Assembly: GCA_036971615.1 (NCBI GenBank) | Contig: JAYKKR010000015.1 | Span: forward strand, 803,407 to 867,406 | From: Amyloporia xantha | Taxonomy: Eukaryota; Basidiomycota; Agaricomycetes; Polyporales; Adustoporiaceae | Direction of reading: 5' to 3' | Length of the DNA stretch: 64,000 nucleotides | Shown here: positions 49,401-59,482 of the stretch, in pieces | How positions within the stretch are numbered: position 1 is the stretch's first letter | How the letters are laid out: each line of letters begins with the position of its first letter | Translations under genes and position numbers: made by a program | The notes under the pieces: model-generated | Seen by the model: the letters and a program-made list of their open reading frames with translations, nothing else | What the model was told of the DNA's origin: nothing | Databases searched by the model: none

Positions 49401-50338
49401 TGTAGCTATAGAATACGACAGAAAAAAAAGATTGATACATCTATGTCAAATTTCTTCTCTTGATCTGCGGGCCCTCATTATTACTGGAATTTCGCTGCTA
49501 TAACTCTCAAAGGCTTCAAGTTTTCGCTAATGTTAGCCATATTAGGGGATGCACGAGCAGCAGCGCTGAGTTCATTTGCTCAGACTGGGGTAAATTAGGA
49601 GATATACGGTCTAAATGGAATATATTCTCTGAAATATACATATAATTGGTATTTTAACACGACGAACGTTGAATGTACATCTACCTTACTTATTGCCCCT
49701 CCAGGTAAGTCGCATGAAAAAAGTTTGACATGAGCCCCTACCATCAGAACATGTCACACCAAATCGTTGAACTGAACAGTAGGTGCGGTCACAGGTCACT
49801 TAGGCCTCTGAACAGCTGAACAGTTGAAACTTTGGTGTCACGCGTCACAGCGCTGAACAGTTGGTCGAAATAGTACAGTAATATTTTGTCTTGGGTCGTG
49901 GTGATTCTGCTTCAGCCTTGGGCGCGCACAAAAAAAACGAGGCTTGCAATCCCCCCAATGCACTCTGATCGAGGACGTGCCCGAGGGTGCCGGGAGCCCG
50001 AGGGCATGACTGCGAAGTTCCAGACCATGGAAGAGTGAGTCTGTGAAAGGGTGTCCCCGAACCACTCAGCGCATGTTGTGAGACCGGAGTAGAGTGGCTT
50101 CCAGACTAAGCAAAATTCTCAGCGTCGTTGTGTTGGGTTCGCAGCGGACTTTGTGAATGATCCCGCGTACGTTCAGTCGAGAGTCGACGACGCTGGACTT
50201 GAGTCTTGAGCTGAACCGTCGAAGGGAGGGTCCTTGGCCAGGGTCCACACCCCCAGCCGCCGGCATGATTTGCACGTGATCACATTTTGACCATCCGCGA
50301 CGCGACTGCCTGCTCTCGCGTCCTCTCCATCGACCTCG
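46449..50338. other. Gene-poor region of 3.9 kb, with GGTCACAGG-like short repeats
   Basis: No coding pattern with conserved motifs or coherent splicing was found. Open frames at 46604-46987, 47174-47536 and elsewhere look random. Two patches share short words: 49240-49330 (GTCACGGGTCACAGG, GGTCACAGGTCACAGG, TCTGAACA) and 49785-49870 (GGTCACAGGTCACTTAGG, CTGAACAGCTGAACAGTTGA). They flank an AT-rich stretch of about 450 bases. This could be a degraded element or a low-complexity expansion. The first part also holds the promoter of the zinc-finger gene and the last part that of the deacetylase. Confidence 0.45.
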
Positions 50339-52408
50339 ATGTCTAAAAGACGAGTCTCTTATTATTACGATTGTGAGTGTATATATGATTATATGCAAGT
50401 AATATCGCTGAAATAGACTGCTTTAGCTGACATTGGCTCCTATACATACGGCTATGGGCACCTTATGAAACCTCAGCGCATGCGCATAACCCACGAACTG
50501 GTATCTGCGTATGGCATGTTGGACAAAATGTATATCCTGGTGAGTATTTGTGCCGCTTTAGCTCCCGCCTGATCTCTTATTTCTATACACCTTCTGGGTG
50601 AAAGCGAGCGAAACGCGCGTCCGCGGAGACAATGAGTCGATTTCACACCGACGAATACGTCCACTTCTTGTCGAGAGTCACTCCGGAGACCTGGGAAGAG
50701 CTTACTTATCATGGTTCACGCTGTATGTTTTTTTGACTGCCTCTGTCTCCGGAGTAGCGCGATTGAGTATTGCCTGGGCGATACAGTTCTTGTCGGCGAT
50801 GACAACCCCGCGTTCGAAGGCGTTTTCGAGTTCTGTAGTATATCTGCTGGAGGCTCCATTGGTATGTTCTCTGTCTCTCTTGACCTGAGCTTTCCAATTC
50901 TGACCTACTATAGCTGCGGCTCAACGTCTGGCGAATGGTGCGACTGACATCGCGATCAACTGGGCTGGAGGCTTGCACCACGCGAAGAAACGGGAGGCTT
51001 CAGGCTTTTGCTATATTAATGACATCGTTCTCGCCATTCTCGAACTTCTGAGGTCTGTTCCTCGCGTATTATATGTCGACATCGACTGCCATCACGGCGA
51101 CGGCGTAGAAGAAGCATTCTACACTACCAACCGCGTCATGACATGTTCTTTTCATAAATTTGGCGAGTACTTCCCGGGTACGGGTACAATGGAAGACAAG
51201 GGGAGAGGAAAGGGCAAGGGGTATGCGGTAAATGTCCCACTGAAAGACGGCATCACTGATGAATCTTTCAAGAGCATATTCGAGCCGGTGAGAACACACA
51301 AATCTGCTAGTTAAAGAATCCTACTAATTCGAAGGCTACAGGTGATTGATAAAATCATAGAAGTGTTCCAGCCGTCGGCCATTGTCCTGCAGTGTGGGGC
51401 CGACTCTCTTTCAGGCGATCGTCTGGGATGCTTCAACCTGACCATGCAAGGCCACGCGAATTGTATTCAATATATCCGCGCACTGAATATGCCACTGATT
51501 CTTCTTGGAGGCGGTGGGTACACTGTGAAGAATGTTGCACGCGCGTGGGCATACGAAACTGCCTGCGCCCTAGGTATCGAGCATGATATCGACTTGAATC
51601 TGCCGTGGAACGAGTACTTCGAATGGTTTGGCCCCCGTTACCGTCTCGAGGTCGTTCCAAGTAACATGGACGATGTGAACGTGCGCGACGGAACCCTTGA
51701 GAAGGTTCGGTAAGTGCACGGTAATGTGGTTGGCACGCCTAGGTTCTGAAAGATCGTGTAATGGCAGAGAAACAGTCCTGAGAAATCTATCTGAACTGCA
51801 ACATGCGCCTTCTGTGGGCATGCACGACGTCCCAAGGGAGAGTCTTGGAGAACATCTTGGGCTCGCTCAGGATGAAGAGGAGGAGACGGACGAATTAGAC
51901 GAGCGGCTAGCACGTGAGCTTCCTCCTTGTACCTCATGTTTCCACTTTCATCTGACGAGAGTGATCTGTAGAACACACACGCTTTGTATATGAACTGCAA
52001 GAGGCGATAGCTTCGGATGACTCCGACGATCCAGCATCATTGTCTGACGAGTCGGGTTCCAGTCGTCCTCTGAGAGGCTCTCGTCCCTCTCGCCGGCGTA
52101 CTCAGAGGGGTCGGAAGCGAATGAGCATCACGACCAATCAGTATCTCGACGTGCCGCGGATCGACGAGAATGACCACGGACATTCCGGTATAAGCGAGAT
52201 CCGCGGATCCGGAGTGTCAGGTCCAGGATCGAAGAGGCGTTTCTTTCAGAGTGCGGCGCGATGGGATTCTCGACTCGAAACGGTGCTCGTGGAATACGAT
52301 GGCTTGTCCCTGCCTAGGTTGAGAATCGGAGAGGTGATGGCGGCGGGCGGAAGGAGGACACCTGGACTCTATATCGGGCATGGAGGAAGACGAAATGGAG
52401 GTGGATGA
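50339..52408 (+). CDS. Class I histone deacetylase (Rpd3/Hos2 type)
   Basis: First exon [11 protein letters not shown] is joined to [20 protein letters not shown], then [40 protein letters not shown] and [20 protein letters not shown]. The catalytic block [17 protein letters not shown] follows, then [28 protein letters not shown] and [15 protein letters not shown]. The charge-relay histidines (HHAKK) and zinc ligands ([13 protein letters not shown]) are all present. It removes acetyl groups from histone tails in nuclear corepressor complexes. The C-terminal extension is acidic then basic-serine-rich ([12 protein letters not shown]). The current stop at 52408 follows a glycine/arginine tail. 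One frame over, an acidic stretch ([18 protein letters not shown]) runs to about 52437, suggesting a possible frame error near the end. I do not separate Rpd3 from Hos2. Confidence 0.9.
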
Positions 52409-53790
52409 GGATGAAGAGGAACTAGAGGAGGGGTAGGCAAGTTCTTTAATTGGGAATCATGTAACATTTGTTGTATTATTATTGTCTGTTCTTCGGCAAA
52501 TGTGTTTCTAGTTGGTCGTCACGACGGAGTGGAATATGGCTGACAAGACTTTGGAACATCTGGTAATCTGGCGGAGATAGGTGCACGCAGTGACGGCATT
52601 CGATTCGTCCTGTCCAAGGCCTACGACTCACTAGAATAGTAACCGGACGAGCTTTTTGGTGACTCGTAGATAATGTGTGCAGCTGCGTAGGAAGTTGCGG
52701 TGCACGAATCCGGCTATCTTCATGCCTTTGTAGAGCTGGTGAAAACGTGCCAGGGCAGATGTATTCTTATGTAACAAAAAGGTACTTTCCATTACGCAGA
52801 GCAAGTAGCAGACGCCCAGATGAGAAAGGGTGTTGGAAGTGCGAATCTCTCAGATGGCGAGCAACGGATAGCCCGTACCAGATCCTGCGTCTGACTCCTG
52901 ATGTCACCTATGCGAGGAATGATTCCCAGTCGTGTTTCCCAAATCCCGCTTATTGCAATTGAATCTCGGTTAAGGCCACCTTGAGGAATGCCAAGAGGGG
53001 ATGGCTGAGTACGTACGACAGCCGGGCGCTGTAAATGTAATGCATCGATATTCGAAGGGAATCTCCCGTTCGAGAGCTGATGACTCACTTTAAGTCATAG
53101 GTCGTTTATGGACGGCGGACACTTGCACCTTGCTTGTACCATTAAATGACCTGTTCGGGCAACATGGAGAAGCACGTTCAGACGCGGCTGAGGGGGGAGG
53201 GTCAGGTATATGTCATGCCAGATTGCATCCATGACACAGATGGCCGGAGGAGCGCATAGAAGTTTAAATGCCCAACAGGCGAACTTTCCGACAAGGTTAG
53301 AGTGCAGGGTGAAGTGGGCGACGAACTGAGCACGCTTTGCTGTGGAAGATAAGATGGATGGGCCAAGTCCATTAACGCAGCCTATATACGACCGTGACAG
53401 CCATGTCCGTGATCCAGCCCAGGTGGCCAGCGAGTGGCCTAGGAGTCGACTCGACCTCTATCGCAAAGACGTCCTTCGATCGATCAGCCTAAGTGTTGGG
53501 AGGACACGGGGACAGGCTGGGACAGGCCACACTTATCGTTCGTTCACGCCGTCGTCCATGCGGTCACGGACTCCGTTATCTAACATACCGTTCTAACAGG
53601 CCTTGGCCGACAGCTGGAGCGCACTGGAGCGAGTTTTGGCTATCTGCGCGCCAGCCGTTAAACAAATTTCCTCTACTTATGTACGGTATCATTTCTCCGA
53701 GCTTGACTCAGGAACACACGGAGCGTCTTAATTATCAGCTCGTCTCCCGAGCCTGCTTCTCGACAGCGACCACGACGACCCTCTGCCGCC
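52409..53790. other. Intergenic of 1.4 kb, nothing recognised
   Basis: Between the deacetylase and the purine permease. No conserved ORF, repeat or tRNA-like structure was found. The 3' end should include the permease promoter. Confidence 0.45.
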
Positions 53791-56290
53791 ATGTCTGTCC
53801 ACTCTACCGTCAAGGAGCAGCCACAGCCGACGCCCTCCCCGGATCACACTGTACCTGCTCCTCGCTCTCTGGTGTCGCGTGCCGCACATCTCTACGACAA
53901 GGTCACCACTAAGCATGGCTGGGTTGGAGACTATGACTACGCCTGGCTATGTACACCAACCCTCCCGTTTTCCTTCTCAAAAGCGAAGCAGCGTAGGCGG
54001 TCGCCGCCGTTCTATGCTCTCGACTCAGAGTTGCCCATCCTGCTCGCCTTCACCAGCGGTCTCCAGCATGCCCTCGCTATGCTTGCAGGACTGATTACCC
54101 CGCCCATCATCTTTGCCAGTTCATTGAATCTCGACAATGAGACGTCCGCGTACATGATCTCTGCCTCCCTCATCGGCTCCGGTAAGTCGTATAGCTTCGT
54201 CTCGATTGTCCCCCGTTCATCCCCGCCGTTTTCGCTTTAGGTATCCTCAGTCTCGTGCAGATGTCTCGCTTAAGGCTGTATAGGAATTATCACATTGGCA
54301 CCGGTCTTCTGTCGGTCGTCGGTACCAGCTTTGCTACGCTCAGTACTGCTGACGCTGTTCGTCTCCCGTTCGTGTGCACTATCTGAAGTCTGATCGGCTG
54401 TGGCATCCAGATCTTTGCGGCAATGTATGCAGATGGGACGTGTCCTTCCACTGTTTCTTCTGATGGCACAGTTACCAAAGGTCCCTGCCCTGACGCGTAT
54501 GGTATGGTTCTCGGTATGTCACTGTTTCTTGGTGCTTGCGGACGCATCTTGGCGAGTAGCCAGCAGCTGACGCAACGTTGCAGGAACATCGCTTATATGT
54601 TCCTTCCTCGAGATATTCATGTCCTTCGTTCCACCTCGGACGTTGAAGCGCATCTTTCCCGCCCATGGTCACAGGTCTGTCATCTCTGCCATATACAACT
54701 GTCGCCAGCATTAAACCAATTCACGTTCAGGCACGGTGATCTTGATGATCGGCGCATCGCTCGTCGGGTCCTCCGGTATCCCAGACTGGGGTGGGGGATC
54801 AAATTGCCAAGCTCGCCCCACCACCGGACCGTACACCTTGTGCCCGGATGTCAGTGCACCGAGGCCCGCGCTGTGAGTCTTCCTGTTGATGCTGCCTCGA
54901 TCTGCGACGTGCTTACGGACTCTTATCCCATCTCCTGCGTGACGACGTGCTCTTTGCTCCCTGACTCCGGCTATGTGTTTCGTTCTGGGCTGCGTTTGAA
55001 TCATAAGTTGGGGTTCTCCGGAGATGATCGGGCTCGGTTTCCTGTCCTTCGTAAGCATTATCCTGACAGAGCTCTTCGGCTCGCCATTCCTCAAGAACGC
55101 CTCTATCATCGTCGGGCTCGCAGTCGGATGTATTGTCTCGGGGGCCGCAGGGTACATTGATGGCAGCACGATCACGACTGCGCCGGCCATTACATTCTTG
55201 TGGTGCGTGGCCGTCAATCCGTTTGAAGTCGTGCAATCTGTCTGATGTATCACATTCATTCCAGGGTGCATACCTTTAAGATCCGTGTATATCCTCCCTG
55301 CCATCCTCCCGATGCTCGCCGGTTTATAGTGCGTGTTGAGATTGCCCTGATGAGCCATGATTCCGTCTGCTGACTGCTTTCGTACACGGCTAGTCTCTGT
55401 CGCTATGGAAGCTATAGGCGATATTACCGCCTCTGCCGAAGTCTCTCGCGTCGCGGTCGACGGAGAAGAGTTCGACTCCCGGATACAAGGAGGTGTTCTG
55501 GTAGATGTTTTAAGCTTCGGATTAGGCTGCCATTCAAATTTGCTAACGTTCACATCCGTAGAGCGACGGTGTCGGAGGGTTCATGTCGGCCTTGTTTACC
55601 GTCGCCCCACTGTCGTTGTTCGCCCAGGTACGTCCCATCTGCATTTGTACAAGTTCCCTTGATTCGTAATATCACTGCCTCTTGTAGAACAACGGTGTAA
55701 TCGCCGTTACTCGGTGCGCAAACCGCACTGCCGGCCGGTTCTGCTGCTTCTTCCTCATTCTCTTTGGTGTTTTGGGGAAGATATCCGGGGTGTTCCTTGC
55801 AAGTACGTTTTCCATCGCATACTCTTCAGCCAGTGGACTGAATTACATGCACCTTTGCAATCAAAGTTCCCAATCCCGTTCTTGGTGGCGTGACCACGTT
55901 CCTATTCTCTAGCGTCGCTGTCTCCGGCATTCGTGTACTCTCGTACAACCGGTTCACACGTCGCGACCGATTTGTGCTCGCAGCTGCACTGTCGTTCGGT
56001 ATCGGTGACCTTCTCGTCCCAGACATCTTCACGTACCTATTCAATAGTGTGAAGAATCCGAACAAGGGGTTGCAGGGTCTCTTCAGTTCAATCACGATTA
56101 TACTTAGTACACCTTGTGCGTATCCAGTCATCATGTTATGGTCTGGTTGCTCACAGCAAGTCTAGTTCTCATATCCGGCATAGTCGCAGTAGTACTTAAC
56201 CTCATACTGCCGCAAGAAGATGCACTGGATGATGACGACAATGTGGAAGTGATAGATGTTGAGGCTGAGCTTTCTGGGGAGAAGAGTTGA
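53791..56290 (+). CDS. Uric acid/xanthine permease, NAT (NCS2) family
   Basis: Starts MSVHSTVKEQPQPTPSPDHT. GLQHALAMLAGLITPPII carries the QH motif of the first helix. The NAT signature QNNGVIAVTRCANRTAG lies at about 55685-55740. AITFLW, EAIGDITASAEVSRVAVDGE, LGGVTTFLFSSVAVSGIRVL and the acidic C-terminus (DDDDNVEVIDVEAELSGEKS) agree with UapA/UapC-type proton symporters for uric acid and xanthine. About a dozen exons with short introns; one intron uses a GTTCGT donor. Two conserved stretches are shifted by one base at CCC runs: 54658-54660, before MVTG, and 55295-55297, before AILPMLA. Correct reading in the flanks implies one extra base at each. It is the last recognisable host gene before the subtelomere. 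Confidence 0.87.
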
Positions 56291-56643
56291 ATATCAGGTC
56301 TGATTTCAGCTATTACAGCCACAAGGAAGCCAATTTTTACATTATATAGGGTTTTCGTAACTGGGTTGGGGTACACTTACCTCCCTTCTGGGTTTGGGTA
56401 GGTCCGATTAGGAGGGGGGAGGTACATTTACGTAGCAAAACCCTGTACAGTAGGGTACTATACCGTAAATATACGAGTTGAGAGACAAGAACGCGCTTCA
56501 GATAGAGCGTGCTGAAGCGCGAACGGAGTACTGAATGTACAGAAGTGAAGTATATGCACGAACGTGCTTCCGTTTGCTCGTGCGGATGCACGTTCGAGGC
56601 ACTTGGGTACTATACACATATACCTCAGGGTTAGGTTAGGTTA

Positions 56644-57177
56644 GGTGGTGGAGCGACGAAGCGACAACGGAGCTATGGGAGCCGAAGGCGACCTTAGCGG
56701 AGGAAGTTGCTGAGGAGCGGGAGACAGAGCAAGGCAATGAGGTGCTGGGGTTCCAACACCGACCCATTTCGTCTTTTATAGACTCATCAGGCCCTCTATC
56801 TTGGTAAGCGAGAAAATACCTCGCATCGTACGACTTTGAGAATCGTACGACGGCATAATATCTTATTAATAGTTGCCGACGAGACCGAGCCAATAGCATT
56901 AACCCGCTATCGGAAGGCATCGGACTATGATGTCATTGTCTAGACCTGTCTCCTATTATTAGGAGTGACGTCATTCCGTCGGCGTTCCGCCGCTCCGAGA
57001 AGTCACCGAAGTACCCGAGCCGGTGCATGTGATTCATGTAATCACATGTGCCACCCCTGACGTCATGGCCCAGGCGGGCCTAGAACATGACGTCATCGAG
57101 CGCGTATATTAGACGCCCCATGTCACGTGACCATGTCACGTTACCCCGGCGCTAATTGCATTAAGGACTACGCACCT
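56644..57177 (-). mobile_element. Subtelomeric hammerhead unit A
   Basis: A unit of about 530 bp, nearly identical by eye to 59483-60015 and more distantly related to 58910-59433. Its left end abuts GGTTAGGTTAGGTTAGGT (56629-56645), so on the sense (minus) strand it ends in CACCACCTAACC. Sense orientation is set by the hammerhead ribozyme at 56722-56801. The 5' half carries TGACGTCA palindromes (near 56966, 57060 and 57088), a TAATATACGCG stretch and CACGTGAC, suggestive of a promoter. The 94-codon minus-strand frame over its 3' end has no recognisable domain. I interpret it as a non-autonomous or 5'-truncated telomere-targeted retroelement. Confidence 0.6.
56722..56801 (-). ncRNA. Type I hammerhead ribozyme (unit A)
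   Basis: On the minus strand the core is CTGATGA (56790-56784), stem II GTC-TATAAAA-GAC, then CGAAA (GAAA at 56770-56767). Stem III opens with A-U, U-A, G-C and G-U pairs and continues, after a 3-base bulge, as GGTGTTGG/CCAGCACC with loop AACC. The cleavage triplet is AUU, with predicted cut between 56736 and 56735. Helix I pairs GGC/GCC and then, after a 3-base bulge, AGATAGAG with CTCTGTCT over 8 bp including one G-U. All invariant core bases are present. Penelope-like elements are known to carry hammerheads. Confidence 0.82.
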
Positions 57178-57376
57178 AGTTATATACTCCCCCGGAATCG
57201 GACCCGATTCCGACTGAGGCGAGGCCACGCGGGAACTGAGGCCCCCATAAAAGGCAAGAGGCCGGCAGAAAGAGTGAGTCTGTAAGCCAGATTGAATTTG
57301 GTCGACGACGATATTCATGGCCAAGTGAGCATTTTGTACGGCTTTTCTGAGGCCAATGCTGACAAATGGCAGGAGA

Positions 57377-57500
57377 GGCACTGAGGCTTGCCTGATTTGG
57401 TAATGAGGCGCCTCTGAGGCACTGAGGCTTACCATATATGGCAATGAGGCGCCTCAGAGGCCACTGAGGCTTACTATATTGGGTAATGAGGCGCCTCTCA
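57377..57500. repeat. 41-bp tandem repeat with GAGGCGCCTC palindrome
   Basis: Three units start at 57377, 57418 and 57459. Each contains CACTGAGGCTT, a variable AT-rich middle, and (T/C)AATGAGGCGCCTC. The palindrome GAGGCGCCTC occurs in every unit. It is flanked by two copies of a TCGTCGACGACG-like word (near 57300 and 57522). Confidence 0.8.
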
Positions 57501-57544
57501 GGCAGCCTCAGGAGATGAATTTCGTCGACGACGGTATTCATGGG

Positions 57545-58440
57545 TGCGTGGAAACTTTAATCTTCATAAACAGTTTGTCTGCAATAATATCCATTTGTTT
57601 TCTTTTACTTTCTTATGTCAATTCAATTACAATATATTGTGATTAAAGCCAGACATTGAGATGATTATTAGCTTATTGAATCAAACTCCAAGACTGTTAC
57701 TCAACATGAATACCTTCTGTCTATAAGGCTTCCATCAATAAGTGAAAGTCATATGCTCTGTCTGAATAAAGGGAGCAAATATCATCATAAGCTTTGCCTT
57801 CAATGATACCAACTTTTTTCTTCACACTTTCTTATGCAAATTGAGGCATTCAAATATAAAGTGTCATATATGATTGAGATTAAAGCCAGCATTGCACTCC
57901 AACCTTCTTACTTGATATGAATAGCTGCTGTCTGTGAAGGTTGGTTCAATATTATCATATGCACATAGACTGCATATGCCACTTTCAAAGGGACTAGCCC
58001 ACTTGGGATTTAGAATAATGTTGCAGGGTAATAAGTGAGTACTGTGAATTAAAGGCCACTGGAGTGATTGAAAGAAAATATATTACAATAAGGTGCACAA
58101 ATATGATTCATAATTGGTGAGACACATATGAGGTAGACTGAAGGTGAGGATAGTAGTGATAATAAATATGAGATGGAATATGAGATAGTGAATGAGGTGG
58201 TTCAAGATACATAGGAGGTTTGAGAGACAAGACAGACATGAATGTATTTGAGTGAGATATGATTGAGAGTGGTGGATAGTAAGGGAGATAGTGAGAGAGA
58301 GTAATGTGAAGATAATGAATTGCAGGAGTGGAAAAGATTGAGTATTTGTGATAAGAGTGAGGAGTAAGACAAAGGGTATGATTGAGAGAGATGGAATTAA
58401 AGTAATATGATAAGTGAGTGTGTATTGAAGTAGTTATGAG
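57545..58440. repeat. AT-rich subtelomeric block with purine-biased strand
   Basis: About 900 bases of much lower GC than the rest of the window, with no gene. 57545-57970 contains similar word groups repeated twice (TTAAAGCCAG, CTTTCTTATG, ATATGAATA). From about 58120 to 58440 the plus strand is almost free of C and dominated by GA/TGAG words. Confidence 0.6.
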
Positions 58441-58475
58441 ACCTCCTAGGCTGAGCTAGGACCGGAATCCTAGGC

Positions 58476-58601
58476 AGGCGCTTAATGCCTAGGTCGGCGC
58501 CTAGCGCGCACCTAGAGAGGCGCTTAATGCCTAGGTCGGCGCCTAGCGCGCACCTAGAGAGGTGCTTATTGCCTAGGTCGGCACCTGGTGCGCTCCTAGG
58601 T
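58476..58601. repeat. 42-bp tandem repeat rich in CCTAGG
   Basis: Units start at 58476, 58518 and 58560; the first two are identical, the third diverged. Each holds TGCCTAGGTCGGCGCCTAGC. A degraded continuation of CCTAGG and GCGCCTAG words extends on both sides (58445-58670). It generates a spurious minus-strand reading frame with repeated CALGADLGIKR. Confidence 0.8.
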
Positions 58602-58689
58602 GAGCGCCTAGTGGGCTCGCCTGGTGTGGCCAGTGCATAGGCTGGCGCATAGCACGTCCCTAGGCCTGCGGAGGGGGCCAACGCAGCAG

Positions 58690-58905
58690 GAGCCGTCCTG
58701 GACGTCCGTCTGCGCTACTTAGCACAATGGGTGCAGCGGTGGAGATGGCAGTCCAGGACGTCCATATTGTCTAGAGAATACAAACACGTAGTCCGTACAT
58801 TGGCTTAGACAAACCTGGTATATACATAGCATCGGAGGCGGGCGTCCAGGACGCCTACATGTGCTACAGGACAATAGAGAAGTAGTCCCTATATTGGAAT
58901 CTTAG
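58690..58905. other. Short spacer with TCCAGGACG inverted words
   Basis: The word GTCCTGGACGTCC (near 58693) recurs as TCCAGGACGTCC (near 58752) and GTCCAGGACGCC (near 58842). Paired words GTAGTCCGTACATTGG and GTAGTCCCTATATTGG also repeat. This suggests a locally duplicated segment of unknown origin. No gene is seen. Confidence 0.45.
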
Positions 58906-58909
58906 GTTA

Positions 58910-59433
58910 GGTGGTGTGGGCCGAACGACGCGCTGACTGAGACTATACGAGCGGAGCGAGTTTAGTCGAGGGAGGTGCGGAGTGAAGGCTGGCCGAAGAG
59001 CTAGGACAATAGGGTGCTGGGGATCCAACACCAAACCTATTTCGGCTTATATGCCTCATCAGGTCCTTAGCTTGGTAAGCAAGAAAATACCCTGCATCGT
59101 ACGACTTGGAGAGTGGTACGACGGCTTAATATCTTGTGATCATCCGAGAATAGAACGAGCCAATGGCGGATCCCGCTCATTTGCGATGGCATCGCACTTT
59201 TAGTAAAAACCATGACAAACCTTCCGATGCATCACGCATCAAAGAATCATCGGAACGGAGTTCCGCCGGGCCGAGGTTTCCCCGAAGTAGCCGTAGCCGG
59301 AGCATGTGATTGATCAGTCACGTTACCACCACGTGGCGTCTATGACGTCACTCTGGCGCTTAGATAAGGCTCCATGTCTATGACGTCAGTATGACATCAT
59401 TACCCTGGCGCTTATCAGCATTAAGGACAAATT
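58910..59433 (-). mobile_element. Subtelomeric hammerhead unit B (diverged)
   Basis: Same layout as units A and C but with many substitutions. It has a left telomere-like GGTTAGGT edge, the hammerhead at 58999-59072, CATCGTACGACTTGGAGAG-type words, TGACGTCA-like sites near 59344 and 59380, and a right edge at ATTAAGGAC. It is followed by CCCGGACCGTTAGGTCCG and a TTAGG-like tract. Its divergence from A and C provides the covariation evidence for the ribozyme. Confidence 0.58.
58999..59072 (-). ncRNA. Type I hammerhead ribozyme (unit B)
   Basis: Core CTGATGA (59062-59056), stem II GGC-ATATAA-GCC, GAAA (59043-59040). Stem III opens with A-U, U-A, A-U and G-C pairs and continues as GGTGTTGG/CCAGCACC. 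The cut is predicted after AUU (between 59008 and 59007). Helix I pairs AGGAC with GTCCT and then AGCT with AGCT. Relative to units A and C, paired positions in stem II (U-A to G-C), stem III (G-C to A-U; G-U to G-C) and helix I (G-C to A-U) change together. The fold is therefore under constraint. Confidence 0.82.
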
Positions 59434-59446
59434 GCCCCCGCCCGGA

Positions 59447-59482
59447 CCGTTAGGTCCGTTAGGTTACCTTCGGTTAGGTTTA
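59447..59482. repeat. Interstitial TTAGG-like telomeric tract between units B and C
   Basis: CCGTTAGGTCCGTTAGGTTA followed by CCTTCGGTTAGGTTTAGG. It is degenerate but clearly built on TTAGG. The preceding palindrome GGACCGTTAGGTCC recurs at 60021-60034. Confidence 0.75.

Noticed and set aside
54360..54412. In-frame stop in the purine permease as a sign of a pseudogene
   Set aside because: It falls inside a 54-nt intron (GTTCGT to CAG); splicing gives the expected conserved sequence.
56636..56920. 94-codon minus-strand frame in hammerhead unit A as a protein gene
   Set aside because: In unit C the corresponding frame is shortened to 61 codons and the diverged unit B lacks it. It overlaps the ribozyme, so it is more likely non-coding.
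57377..58601. CRISPR array
   Set aside because: The short repeats are direct and contiguous without unique spacers, and the genome is eukaryotic.
58397..58681. Minus-strand frame with repeated CALGADLGIKR
   Set aside because: It is a by-product of the 42-bp DNA tandem repeat; the period is a multiple of three and there is no codon-like structure or start context.
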